Assembly (NCBI RefSeq): GCF_004153225.1
Contig: NZ_SEMB01000001.1
Coordinates: 108,027 to 172,026 of the forward strand
Source: Sporolactobacillus sp. THM7-7
GTDB taxonomy: Bacteria; Bacillota; Bacilli; Bacillales; Sporolactobacillaceae
Length of the DNA stretch: 64,000 bases
Direction: 5' to 3'
Each line of letters begins with the position of its first letter. Position 1 is the first letter of the stretch. Below, in pieces: positions 55,122 through 64,000 of this stretch. The position numbers were made by a program, and so were the translations under genes. The notes beneath the pieces are model-generated. The model was not told the DNA's origin, ran no database searches, and was given only the letters and a program-made list of their open reading frames with translations.

Positions 55122-56861
55122 TCACGTTGAAATGTCGCCCGATTTCTCTTTCGGTTGCTCTTTCATCTTCAGAACGAGTGATTCGTCAGGCGTGACATAG
55201 AGCGTTTTCTGATCGGTGTAGATGACAAATCCAGGTTTCGCTCCGTTCGGTTTCTTCACATATTTCACTTGCGTATAGTCCACAGGGACCCCGCTTGCTA
55301 GGCGCGACTTGCTGAAAAAGGCCGCAAGCTGTGCCGCTTCGGCAAGTGTCTCCTCGCTCGGATGGTCCGAGCGGATGACGACATGCGAACCCGGAATGTT
55401 TTTCGTATGCATCCAGATGTCTTCCCGCCCGGCCGTCTTCATGGTTAAGTAATCGTTTTGTCTGTTATTCTTTCCGACAAGGATTACCGTTCCGTCCGAG
55501 GCATAATAACGATCGATTTCCGGACGTTTCTTCCTCTTTTTCCGGTGAACGGCTGTTTTCTTTTTCAGATAGCCGCCTTCTTCCAGTTCCTCGCGGATTT
55601 CGCCGATGTCTTTCAGCGAAGCCGTCTCCACCTGCTGAAGCAAGCCGTCAAAATAGACGATTTCCTGCTTTGTCTGCTCGATTTGTTCACCGACTACCCG
55701 TTTCGCGGTCTTCGCTTTATTGTATTTTTTAAAATAAGCCTGAGCGTTTTCCGAAGGCGTCCGATTCGGATCGAGGGGAATGGTCACCGTGCTCTGGCGC
55801 TCGTCATAGTAATTGACGGCCTCGGCAGAATGGTCTCCCCGTCTGATGCGATGCATATTGGCCGTCAGCAATTCCCCATATAGACGAAAGGTATCCGCCT
55901 TGCCCGCCTGTTTCAGTGTTCTTTCAAGCTTTTTCAGTTTTCCTCTGTTCTTTTTGATTTCCAGAGAAATGAAATGCCGTAGATCGCCGGCCTTCTGCTT
56001 GACGGCGTCGGTCTGGGCTTTAATGGCGTAAAAATGGTCCAGCATCTCATGCACACTGGAGAACGCCTGTTTCCGGCCGTTCAGATGAGTCAGTTCGATC
56101 ACGTGGCACTCGTTCTTCCCGTTTTTCCCGTACATGATCGCCGGCCGATAATGGCCGCCGCGAATGATGGACTGAACCGCCTGAAAAGCTCCGGCGATCG
56201 CCTCCTGTGTCGGCAAACCGGCGCGATGCACGATCTCTTTGCCGACGAGCGGAGAAAATCCGCTGACAGCCCCGACAATCTGGCGGTCGATCCGGCCGGC
56301 ATTCCACTCAATCCGGCTGATGAGATCGCTGGCCGTCATGGCGAGGGGATCGAGTTTGCCCTGATCCGGGGGAGACACATACGTGTCACCAGGCAGTACC
56401 GTGCGCCAGCGATTCACCGCCGCAGTCAGATGCTTCATGCTGTCGATGATCCGGTCCGACGCCTTGTCGATCAGGATGACGTTACTGTGACGGCCCATCA
56501 ACTCAATAATCAGCTGTTTTTCCGCCAGATCCCCGAATTCGTTCCTCGATCGGAAGTCGATATGCACGATCCGTTCAAAACCGACCTGAGCGATGGCGTC
56601 AATCACGCTGCCTTCCAGATGCTTGCGCAGCAGCATACAGAACATGGGCGGTTCCTCCGGATTTTCCTCCGCGAGGCTCGTCAGATGCATCCGCGCAAAC
56701 GCCGCGTTAATCGAAATGAGCAGCTTCCCGCGGGCGCTCCGGGAACGAAGACGGAGAACAAGGTCGGTGGCGGTCGGCTGGTAGATTTTCGACACCCGGC
56801 CCCCGACGAAGTCCTGCAGTTTCTGAACTACGGCATGGGTGACAATACCGTCATAAGACAT
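55122..56861 (-). CDS. rqcH: Ribosome quality control factor RqcH (Rqc2/NFACT, YloA)
   Basis: The 579-residue protein has NFACT-N (about 1-265, 'MFCMLLRKHLEG', 'ELMGRHSNVILID'), a central coiled coil (about 285-430) and the C-terminal NFACT-R domain ('GRDIWMHTKNIPGSHVVIRS' with Glu in place of the second residue). RqcH recruits Ala-tRNA to stalled 50S subunits and adds alanine tails. ATG 56861 is preceded by GAGGG. The catalytic DR motif reads Glu96-Arg97 instead of Asp-Arg; see findings. Confidence 0.95.
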   Translation of the reverse strand: MSYDGIVTHAVVQKLQDFVGGRVSKIYQPTATDLVLRLRSRSARGKLLISINAAFARMHLTSLAEENPEEPPMFCMLLRKHLEGSVIDAIAQVGFERIVHIDFRSRNEFGDLAEKQLIIELMGRHSNVILIDKASDRIIDSMKHLTAAVNRWRTVLPGDTYVSPPDQGKLDPLAMTASDLISRIEWNAGRIDRQIVGAVSGFSPLVGKEIVHRAGLPTQEAIAGAFQAVQSIIRGGHYRPAIMYGKNGKNECHVIELTHLNGRKQAFSSVHEMLDHFYAIKAQTDAVKQKAGDLRHFISLEIKKNRGKLKKLERTLKQAGKADTFRLYGELLTANMHRIRRGDHSAEAVNYYDERQSTVTIPLDPNRTPSENAQAYFKKYNKAKTAKRVVGEQIEQTKQEIVYFDGLLQQVETASLKDIGEIREELEEGGYLKKKTAVHRKKRKKRPEIDRYYASDGTVILVGKNNRQNDYLTMKTAGREDIWMHTKNIPGSHVVIRSDHPSEETLAEAAQLAAFFSKSRLASGVPVDYTQVKYVKKPNGAKPGFVIYTDQKTLYVTPDESLVLKMKEQPKEKSGDIST

Positions 56862-56881
56862 GGGAACAACCCTCACTTTTC

Positions 56882-56910
56882 AAAAAAAGCGGGCATCGGA
56901 TGCTCGCTTT
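56882..56910 (-). terminator. Terminator after the GT-C glycosyltransferase gene
   Basis: Stem AGCGAGCAT/ATGCCCGCT (56888-56908, one mismatch) with a CCG loop is followed in the minus direction by TTTTTTTG. It separates the glycosyltransferase from rqcH. Confidence 0.85.
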
Positions 56911-56995
56911 GACTATCACACATTTTATGGATTCTATTATTGTCTCACTGCGGCGTCACGCCGTCAAGAACAATTGCTTGCGCGTGACGTCCCCG

Positions 56996-59179
56996 CTAAC
57001 GGCTGCCGACCGCCTCCCCGAGCTTCTCTTTTTTAAAGGCCCCGTACGCATATATCAGTACGAGTAGAGAAGGGATCAAATAGAGCAAGATGTAGAGTCC
57101 CGTATTCAGATAAGGGCGAACGTCAAGACGGTACACCTGGAACTGTAGATCCATATCTTTCATCATCCGGTGATTCTGATACAAAACACCGCCCGGATAC
57201 ATGTCCCGCTGCTCAAATATCCCCTTGCCGTGTATCGAAAGACCGAGCTCCGCGTTTTTTGTCCCGGCGGCCGGCCTGATCTGCAAAGCATAGCTCCCCT
57301 CTGGAATCAGCCGATCGAATAAAAAGTGCGCCTGACGATGGGGCGGAAGGAGGCTCCCGTCTATCCGGGTACGCGCAACAATTTTGCCCGATCCTTTCTC
57401 ACGGAGGACCAGCACATACCGGCCATCGCCATGGTGCCGCCCCACTCCGATACTGATCCGATTGAACGGCCGGCCTGCGCGAAAAGTCTGGGTAACAAAA
57501 TGACTCCGGTCAACCGCGGCCAGTATTTTTCCTCTTTTCAGCGGCTGGTTGACCGTGTATCTTTTTTGCGGGATAGAATTCTGGGTGTATTGATCAAAAT
57601 GCATCACGGCACTCGTACAGAGCGCAAAAAGGAGTACGGCGGTCAGCATCACACGCGTGTTCATCCACGCGCTTGTTCCGAGGCTTTTTTTCATCTTCTC
57701 AACGAGGTAAGCCCCTTCTTTCAGACCGTATAGATCCCCAATCAGCGCTGGCAGCATAAAGAGCAGAGCGTAGCGCGGCTCGGCCTCCCACAAAACGGTA
57801 TAAAAGAGAAAACTGCCAAACAGGCCGATCTGAATGAGCAGACTCTCATCCGCCTTTTTCAGCCGAAAAAATCGAACGGCTGACAGCGCCAGCAAAAAGA
57901 AGTGAACCAAATGAAAAGCCTGAACCACGAGCAGTGTCAGCTGTTTTTGCTCGCCGAAAATGTAATCGTATAACAAGGAATAATGCGCCGTATTTCCCGT
58001 GTACCAGTAGTAGCCAATGGAACCGTCGGCAAACGTACGCCCCGCCTTGACCGCCCACAGCTGCACGAGACCGGCCGCGCCTCTTTTCTTCGCCCTTTTC
58101 TTGATTTCCTCTAAATTCGCCGCTTTTTTCTCCTGCAGCGAATGGCGGGATTGGCTGAATCGATAATCTTCATATTGATAACGTCCTTTATCGGAGAGCC
58201 CCATCATCACCCAGTGGGTGGCGGGCATCTTCAGTTTGTCGTTCGCGGTTAGGCCAAGCTGGGCATAGTGCAGAGGAAAAACCCATTGAGCGGCGACCAG
58301 CATGGCGATCAGAACGAAGGAATACACCGCCGTTCTCCTGAATTTCAGGACAAAGAGCATGTAGATCAAAAGAGCGGGGAGAAACAGAATCAGGTTCGTC
58401 CTGATCTGGCAGCCGACCACGAGCGCCAGTCCGAGCATCGCCAAATATCTGTATTTTCCCGTCCGATGTAGCCGAATCCACAAATAGATCAGCATGGGCG
58501 GAAACATCAGAGCCGCTGTATCGGAGTAAAAATACAGTGTATAGAAAAAAAGCGGCAGACACGTCAGAACGAGCAGTAAAAAAAGATTCCCCGCCCTGCG
58601 GTTAAAAAGCGCGACAACGACTTTCCAGGAAAAGAAAAGGCCAATATTCAGAAACAGTGCGCAAGCCGCATGATTCAGCCATATAAAAGTGGCGGGATTT
58701 CCGAAAGAAAAGAGCCGGTAAATCCAATAGAGAAGCACCGTGACCGGAACATTATTCGGGTAAACCTGAAAATAATCGTCCGTTTTCATCGCGCCGGACG
58801 CTTCGACCATCGCTGCGGCCTTGAGATAGATGTGCCCGCCGTCCACCGCGGGCGGGAGAATATCACGAAAAACGGTGATCAACGCCAGCTCTAATAGCAA
58901 AATCAGCGAACCAAGTCCGATCGTCACCCGGCGATTCCAGGCTTCGGACAACCGTTCCAATACCTGCCGGGCTTCCATGAAGAAGAGCAGCGTGACACAA
59001 GCAAGCAGAAACAGAATGACTGACAGCCCAAGCCGTGTCCCCGGCGCCCCGATGTAAAGCCCGCTGTGCCGTCCGATAAAGAACGGCGCAAGCACACTCA
59101 TGCAGAGAATAAAAAGAGAAAAAAGGGCAAAAACGATACAAAATATCTGTATTAATTGGTTTTTTACGCGAGTCACCAA
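56996..59179 (-). CDS. GT-C fold membrane glycosyltransferase-like protein (PMT/ArnT-like)
   Basis: The 727-residue protein has about 12 predicted membrane helices. The first large loop holds the acidic 'PAVDGGHIYLKAA' and 'YFQVYPNNVPVTVLLYW', as in GT-C enzymes that use polyprenyl-phosphate sugars. Residues ~545-690 form a soluble beta-rich domain ('FVTQTFRAGRPFNRISIGVG', 'RYVLVLREKGSGK') before a final helix, possibly carbohydrate-binding. The start is TTG 59179 or GTG 59176; both lack a good Shine-Dalgarno. The specific sugar and acceptor are unknown. It lies alone between rqcH and pyrE, where B. subtilis has other genes. Confidence 0.75.
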   Translation of the reverse strand: MVTRVKNQLIQIFCIVFALFSLFILCMSVLAPFFIGRHSGLYIGAPGTRLGLSVILFLLACVTLLFFMEARQVLERLSEAWNRRVTIGLGSLILLLELALITVFRDILPPAVDGGHIYLKAAAMVEASGAMKTDDYFQVYPNNVPVTVLLYWIYRLFSFGNPATFIWLNHAACALFLNIGLFFSWKVVVALFNRRAGNLFLLLVLTCLPLFFYTLYFYSDTAALMFPPMLIYLWIRLHRTGKYRYLAMLGLALVVGCQIRTNLILFLPALLIYMLFVLKFRRTAVYSFVLIAMLVAAQWVFPLHYAQLGLTANDKLKMPATHWVMMGLSDKGRYQYEDYRFSQSRHSLQEKKAANLEEIKKRAKKRGAAGLVQLWAVKAGRTFADGSIGYYWYTGNTAHYSLLYDYIFGEQKQLTLLVVQAFHLVHFFLLALSAVRFFRLKKADESLLIQIGLFGSFLFYTVLWEAEPRYALLFMLPALIGDLYGLKEGAYLVEKMKKSLGTSAWMNTRVMLTAVLLFALCTSAVMHFDQYTQNSIPQKRYTVNQPLKRGKILAAVDRSHFVTQTFRAGRPFNRISIGVGRHHGDGRYVLVLREKGSGKIVARTRIDGSLLPPHRQAHFLFDRLIPEGSYALQIRPAAGTKNAELGLSIHGKGIFEQRDMYPGGVLYQNHRMMKDMDLQFQVYRLDVRPYLNTGLYILLYLIPSLLVLIYAYGAFKKEKLGEAVGSR

Positions 59180-59424
59180 CAGTCACATCCATCCGCAAAA
59201 TCATCTGGACAATCAGATTTATTATTCGTCAGAACGACCAAATTTACCCTTAAAATCAGCACGGTTGATTTTGCCTCAATCCCTCAAGCCGATCAACTTT
59301 CGAATCGCTTTTTGCAGATGACCCGGCCAGCGTCGGCGACTCAATCCGGAACGTCGGTCATCCTTGTCTGTATCATCAGCACCGATAGTTTTCGTTTCCC
59401 CTCAACTCGACTATTTATTCGAAA
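59180..59424. other. Gap upstream of the glycosyltransferase gene
   Basis: About 245 bases without a recognisable gene; weak open frames on the plus strand have no coding character. It runs straight into the repeat at 59425, so the whole gene-free stretch is about 516 bases. Confidence 0.5.
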
Positions 59425-59612
59425 GGCTCTGTTTAAAAATAGTGTTGTTTTTTATCCCTCCATTGTTTGGAGCGGAAGGCGCGCGACCCTGCGGGAAAAG
59501 TGAGCCCAGTGAGACCCCGCAGCGTGTGTAACACGCGAGGAGTTTCACGGACGCCGGCGCCGGCGGAAAGCGAGCGCCTAAAGTGGAAAACAACAGCAAA
59601 GTTTAACAGAGC
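59425..59612 (+). repeat. Bacillales-type intergenic repeat with terminal inverted repeats
   Basis: The 188-bp element starts GGCTCTGTTTAAA and ends GTTTAACAGAGC. Inside are GGAGCGGAAGGCGCGCGAC, CCCTGCGGGAAAAG, a GACCCCGCAGC block and GAAAGCGAGCGCCT before the right end. This arrangement matches, from memory, a repeat common between genes in Bacillaceae. It has no coding frame of its own and can fold into a long stem. Confidence 0.8.
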
Positions 59613-59679
59613 TATTCGAAAAAACAATCTAAGCCTCGATAAACATCCGAAACAGCAAGGAGCCTTATTTAACAAAACC

Positions 59680-59708
59680 ATAAAAAAAGCAGAGCTTATC
59701 TCTGCTTT
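59680..59708 (-). terminator. Terminator overlapping the stop codon of the 59.7-kb small gene
   Basis: Stem AAAGCAGAG/CTCTGCTTT (59686-59708) with a 5-nt loop, followed in the minus direction by TTTTTTT. The stop codon of the small membrane protein lies in the loop. Confidence 0.85.
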
Positions 59709-59902
59709 AAAGCTTTTTTCAAGTTACGAAAATCAATCGCACCGTACACCAATGCAAAAATCACAACAAAGCTTAATAAATCAATCACCATTGAGTTGGT
59801 ATTTAGTACACCCGTATTGGCCAATATTTTTTGAGTGATTATGGCAATAATACCGGAAACAACCAACGCCCAAACATTCACCTTCCAAGAAACGGAAATC
59901 AC
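59696..59902 (-). CDS. Small two-helix membrane protein of unknown function
   Basis: The 68-residue protein has two hydrophobic segments (about 11-27 and 38-56) and a basic tail 'FRNLKKALKQR'. I do not recognise the family. The GTG at 59902 directly abuts AAAGGA, so the true start may lie a few codons further in. A strong terminator at its 3' end supports expression. It is AT-rich compared with the core genes. Confidence 0.6.
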   Translation of the reverse strand: MISVSWKVNVWALVVSGIIAIITQKILANTGVLNTNSMVIDLLSFVVIFALVYGAIDFRNLKKALKQR

Positions 59903-60364
59903 TCCTTTACGCTTTTTAAAGGAACAATCATACTATTGATAATATACCATGCAATTGCTTAGATAATAAGCACATAATGAGATTAAATAGATCACAAACA
60001 TAAGGTGACAGAATGATTCGGTTGAAATGGAACAGGGTGCCGTAGTCGTACATAAAGCGAAGTGGATGAGAGTTGGTAAACTCTTATACAGTGATTATCG
60101 AAAATGACCCGATAAATACTTGTCTCAAGAAATACCAGATATTAATAAAAGCAGCAGCGTTCAGAACGAAAATACTTGTAAAAAGCACTATTTTATACAA
60201 ATAACGTGCCATACTCAGTAGAATTACAATTTGCTTTGGTGTTTGTAATCTTAGATAATATAAGTAATGAGAAACGGGGATTCAAAGTATAATCAATCCT
60301 GGAATTAAAGCGAGAAGAAATGCTCTGTGTTTTCTGATAAACGATATCCAAGGAGATGATACAG
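59903..60364. other. AT-rich gap before the coiled-coil gene
   Basis: 462 bases. A 36-codon plus-strand fragment ending at about 60287 looks mildly coding but has no start or ribosome site; nothing else is recognisable. The long minus-strand open frame that begins inside the coiled-coil gene and runs through here is a by-product of the repeats. Confidence 0.5.
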
Positions 60365-61027
60365 ATGAATGAGGAACTTTTGAAACACATGGCTAACGAA
60401 TTACATGGATTGAGCACCGGTTTTAACACTTTTAAAGAAGAGCAATCCAAAAGAGACAAAACTGCTGATGAAAAATTTGAAAGAGTGGACAAAAAACTGA
60501 GTGGCTTTCCAGAACAATTTAAAACGATGAATACAAAACTGAGCGGCTTTCCAGAACAATTTAAAACGGTGAATACAAAACTGAACAGCTTCTCAGAACA
60601 ATTTAAAACGGTGAATACAAAACTGAACGGCTTCTCAGAACAATTTAAAACGGTGAATACAAAACTGAACAGCTTTCCAGAACAATTTAAAACGGTGAAT
60701 ACAAAACTGAACGGCTTCTCAGAACAATTTAAAACGGTGAATACAAAACTGAACAGCTTCTCAGAACAATTTAAAATGATGAACAATAAACTGCATGCCA
60801 TCATAGAACAAGTTGTCAGCAACTCGGAACAGCTAACCTCTCACGCTGAAATTCTCAAAAACCATACGAACATCCTGAATGCTCATACGGAACTTTTGAC
60901 CGAGATGTCGAAAACACAGTCCTCCATAATTGCCGGCCAACAGAAACAAGACAAGATTCTTGAGATGCTGGCCATGCGTTCCCTGGAACAAGAATCAGAC
61001 ATTAAGGACCTGAAACGGATAAAGTGA
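60365..61027 (+). CDS. Coiled-coil protein with seven tandem 14-residue repeats
   Basis: The 220-residue protein starts at ATG 60365, with AAGGAG 9 nt upstream (an ATG at 60356 touches the Shine-Dalgarno). Residues 45-142 are seven near-identical units of the type LNSFSEQFKTVNTK, each two heptads, followed by degenerate units to about residue 190 and a basic end 'DIKDLKRIK'. The underlying 42-bp repeats run 60497-60790. No signal peptide or membrane segment is visible. I do not recognise a family; small DNA- or phage-associated coiled-coil proteins look similar. Confidence 0.75.
   Translation: MNEELLKHMANELHGLSTGFNTFKEEQSKRDKTADEKFERVDKKLSGFPEQFKTMNTKLSGFPEQFKTVNTKLNSFSEQFKTVNTKLNGFSEQFKTVNTKLNSFPEQFKTVNTKLNGFSEQFKTVNTKLNSFSEQFKMMNNKLHAIIEQVVSNSEQLTSHAEILKNHTNILNAHTELLTEMSKTQSSIIAGQQKQDKILEMLAMRSLEQESDIKDLKRIK
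60497..60790 (+). repeat. Seven tandem 42-bp repeats within the coiled-coil gene
   Basis: Seven units of exactly 42 bp (60497-60538 and so on) differ by only a few bases, mainly GGC/AGC and TTTCCA/TTCTCA alternatives. All keep the frame. The close identity points to recent unequal exchange or slippage. Confidence 0.95.
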
Positions 61028-61093
61028 TTGGATCATATCAATTATCAGTTTTAGTTCTTCGCGGTCTTGCATCCATTTGATCTTCTTTCTTAT

Positions 61094-61243
61094 TTACTTA
61101 TTTAATCGATCTTCAGCAATTTTAAACACTTTACGATCCGCACGTTTATTGATGGAGACGATTGGGCCTACTTGTACCTGTCCCCGGACGATACGAAAAA
61201 TAATCACAGAGCCAATGCCTTTAAGGACGGTTCCTATATCCAT
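61094..61243 (-). CDS. Possible 49-residue protein, unknown
   Basis: The frame from ATG 61243 ('MDIGTVLKGIGSVIIFRIVR' then 'GQVQVGPIVSINKRADRK') has a weak AAGGAA about 12 nt upstream. It looks like a small beta-rich protein or a fragment of one. No family is recognised, and it may not be real. Confidence 0.3.
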   Translation of the reverse strand: MDIGTVLKGIGSVIIFRIVRGQVQVGPIVSINKRADRKVFKIAEDRLNK

Positions 61244-61330
61244 ATACTCGCAGCTTCCTTCTAAATGAGTAAGTAAGTTATGACCGCTGATGATATGCAA
61301 AGCAATAAAAGTATAAAAACCAAAATTTAC

Positions 61331-61420
61331 TCAAAATGAGTCACCTTCTTTGTAAACTTTCGTCTGGACATAGGTCGTTTCCCCTTTATCTCCCGTGGTA
61401 CATTTAACATTGGTGATATT
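61331..61420 (-). pseudogene. Coding-like fragment, probable frameshifted C-terminus of the upstream gene
   Basis: A frame reading 'NITNVKCTTGDKGETTYVQT' and ending 'KVYKEGDSF' then stop has no start codon of its own and overlaps, in another frame, the last codons of the 102-residue membrane protein. It reads like the natural C-terminus of that protein after a one-base change near 61418-61423. Confidence 0.4.
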
Positions 61421-61712
61421 TCATTTCCTCAATAATTTTTGCTTGATTGGTTATCCGTACCCATTTTGCACTACGTATGAATAGTGCGGTCAGAAGAAGT
61501 AAAACAACTAAGCTTATCTTTCTAATGTAATCAATTGCCTGTGATAACATTGGCCCCAAAATTTCTAGTGCTATGAGTACAGACAAAAATATAATGAAAC
61601 CAAGACCTGCAAAAAAGAGTGTTTTATTAAACCCATATCCGATATAGTTTTTAGGCCCAATTATCCAAACAACAGTAACATGTATTTTTTCTTCAGTTGT
61701 CTGGTTAGACAT
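61404..61712 (-). CDS. Small membrane protein of unknown function (possibly frameshifted)
   Basis: The 102-residue protein has two membrane helices (about 29-52 and 65-83) and charged ends. ATG 61712 is preceded by AGGGTGA. It stops with 'IIEEMKYHQC'; a different frame continues with a plausible C-terminus (61331-61420), so the true protein may be about 130 residues. The family is not recognised. It is AT-rich. Confidence 0.6.
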   Translation of the reverse strand: MSNQTTEEKIHVTVVWIIGPKNYIGYGFNKTLFFAGLGFIIFLSVLIALEILGPMLSQAIDYIRKISLVVLLLLTALFIRSAKWVRITNQAKIIEEMKYHQC

Positions 61713-62014
61713 CTTTTATCACCCTAAAAAAATAGTATTGTTCAAAATTATCAATTATAGTCGAATTTTATTTTTTGTAATGTTTCATTTGGGTAAGGAC
61801 AGAGTGATTATTATCATAAGGCCTTATGACTTTTTATCGTACCTCTTCTTTTCCTTTTTTTAACGAAAAGTTTTTTGCTTGTTTGCCGAAAAGTTTTTTG
61901 TAGAATCAGCGAATTTCACTAAATTTTTTCGTGGTTTTTACAAAATAATTGATCGATCGCATCAATCATTGACGGGAATATTTCGGACTGTCAGATGAAA
62001 ATATGCTGAATTCT
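61713..62014. other. AT-rich gap between the small membrane protein and the pyr terminator
   Basis: About 300 bases without a gene. It contains a perfect 14-bp palindrome CATAAGGCCTTATG (about 61818-61831) and two copies of CGAAAAGTTTTTTG (about 61864-61877 and 61889-61902). Confidence 0.6.
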
Positions 62015-62051
62015 AAAGAAAAAGGCACCGCGGCTTTTCGCGGTGCCTTTA
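62015..62051 (-). terminator. Terminator of the pyr operon
   Basis: Perfect stem AAAGGCACCGCG/CGCGGTGCCTTT (62022-62051) with a short loop, followed in the minus direction by TTTTTCTTT. Confidence 0.93.
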
Positions 62052-62102
62052 ATCGCTTTTTAAAACCACCCTGCGTTTGGGATGGCCTTTTATAAGCCGT
62101 AT

Positions 62103-62739
62103 TTATGATTTCGTTTTCCGCCAGTCTTCTGAGGTCGGGTCGGCGTACCATTTTTTCAGCTGCTCCAGCTGAGTGCCGCTGATTACGCCTTTTTCGACGG
62201 CCAGGTGAATCAGTGTCTCAAACCCGGTCAGAGTGGCGAGAGGTTTTCCAGATTCCTCAAAATTTTTCTCGGCCTGGGGAAGCTGGTATGTAAAGATGGC
62301 CGCGACGCCAAGCACGGAAGCCCCGGCTTCCTCTTCCAGAGCGCGGACGGCTTTAAGGACGCTTCCCCCGGTTGAAATCAGATCATCGATCACCACGACT
62401 TTCTGCCCCGGTTTCACAATCCCTTCAATCTGTTTTTTTCGTCCGTGGGATTTCGCCGATGAACGGACATAGGCCATTGGCAGGTGCATCGCCTCTGCGA
62501 TCCATGCCGCGTGCGGGATGCCGGCGGTTGCGGTTCCGGCAATGACTTCGGCATCGGGGTAGTTGTTTTTGATCAACCCGACAAAAGCGTGAATGACGTC
62601 TTTACGTACCTCTGGATAGGCCAGAATCAGCCGATTGTCGCAGTAAACCGGTGACTGGATGCCCGAGGCCCAGGTAAAGGGATCATCCGGACTCAGGACA
62701 ACTGCGTGAATATTCAATAGATGTTCGGCGATTTTTTTT

Positions 62740-62753
<14 letters not shown>
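62103..62753 (-). CDS. pyrE: Orotate phosphoribosyltransferase
   Basis: The 216-residue protein has the PRPP-binding motif '[13 protein letters not shown]' and '[18 protein letters not shown]'. It joins orotate to PRPP to make OMP. ATG 62753 has GGAGG about 7 nt upstream and overlaps pyrF by 14 nt. It is the last gene of the operon, followed by a strong terminator. Confidence 0.97.

Positions 62754-64000
<1,247 letters not shown>

Noticed and set aside
60180-60287. 36-codon plus-strand fragment before the coiled-coil gene
   Set aside because: There is no start codon, no ribosome site and no recognised similarity; it may be a relic but cannot be supported.
60193-60822. 209-codon minus-strand frame rich in Cys/Ser/Phe
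   Set aside because: It is the mirror of the tandem repeats in the plus-strand coiled-coil gene and has no ribosome binding site.

Overview
The window is a stretch of core chromosome from a flagellated, endospore-forming member of the Bacillales. The evidence is a spoVM gene, CodY, FapR, PrkC/PrpC, RemA, YlxM/Ffh/FtsY/Smc and a flagellar basal-body operon, in the order known from Bacillus subtilis. Base composition is close to balanced except in one AT-rich stretch near 59.7-62.0 kb. The family cannot be fixed from this window; a Sporolactobacillus-like relative would fit but is only a guess. No rRNA, tRNA, CRISPR array, IS element or prophage was seen.

Layout, nearly all on the minus strand (transcription runs from high to low coordinates): 63.4-62.1 kb end of the pyr operon (pyrD partial, pyrF, pyrE); 62.1-57.0 kb accessory interval with small membrane proteins, a coiled-coil repeat protein, a Bacillales-type intergenic repeat and a large GT-C membrane glycosyltransferase; 56.9-52.8 kb rqcH, yloC, remA, gmk, rpoZ; 52.4-40.4 kb coaBC, priA, fmt, rsmB, prpC, prkC, rsgA, rpe, thiN, spoVM, rpmB (plus strand), yloU; 40.4-36.7 kb sdaAB, sdaAA, recG; 36.4-33.5 kb fapR, fabD, fabG, acpP; 33.4-24.7 kb rnc, a plus-strand UPF0435 gene, smc, ftsY, ylxM, ffh, rpsP, khpA; 24.6-19.3 kb rimM, trmD, rplS, rbgA, rnhB, ylqG, ylqH; 19.0-12.2 kb sucC, sucD, dprA, topA, trmFO; 11.7-8.9 kb hslV, hslU, codY; 8.5-1 kb flgB, flgC, fliE, fliF, fliG, fliH, fliI, fliJ, ylxF and the N-terminal part of fliK, which runs off the window edge.

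The genes form modules: pyrimidine synthesis; ribosome quality control, GTP supply and coenzyme A synthesis; translation initiation and rRNA methylation next to a Ser/Thr kinase-phosphatase pair; serine breakdown; FapR-controlled fatty acid synthesis; SRP targeting and chromosome condensation; ribosome assembly; the succinyl-CoA synthetase step; and the CodY-HslUV-flagellar block.

Compared with the B. subtilis order (from memory), several genes are absent from their usual positions: xerC, ylqD, plsX, fakA, def, rlmN, yloB and the sulfate-assimilation block. The rnc-smc linkage is broken by a plus-strand gene. No obviously new multi-gene system is present. The observations most worth checking are a MITE-like intergenic repeat family, an Asp-to-Glu change in the RqcH DR motif, an altered HslV N-terminus, the joint absence of plsX and fakA, the orphan YlqG/YlqH pair, a recently expanded coiled-coil gene, and a probable frameshift in the AT-rich island.
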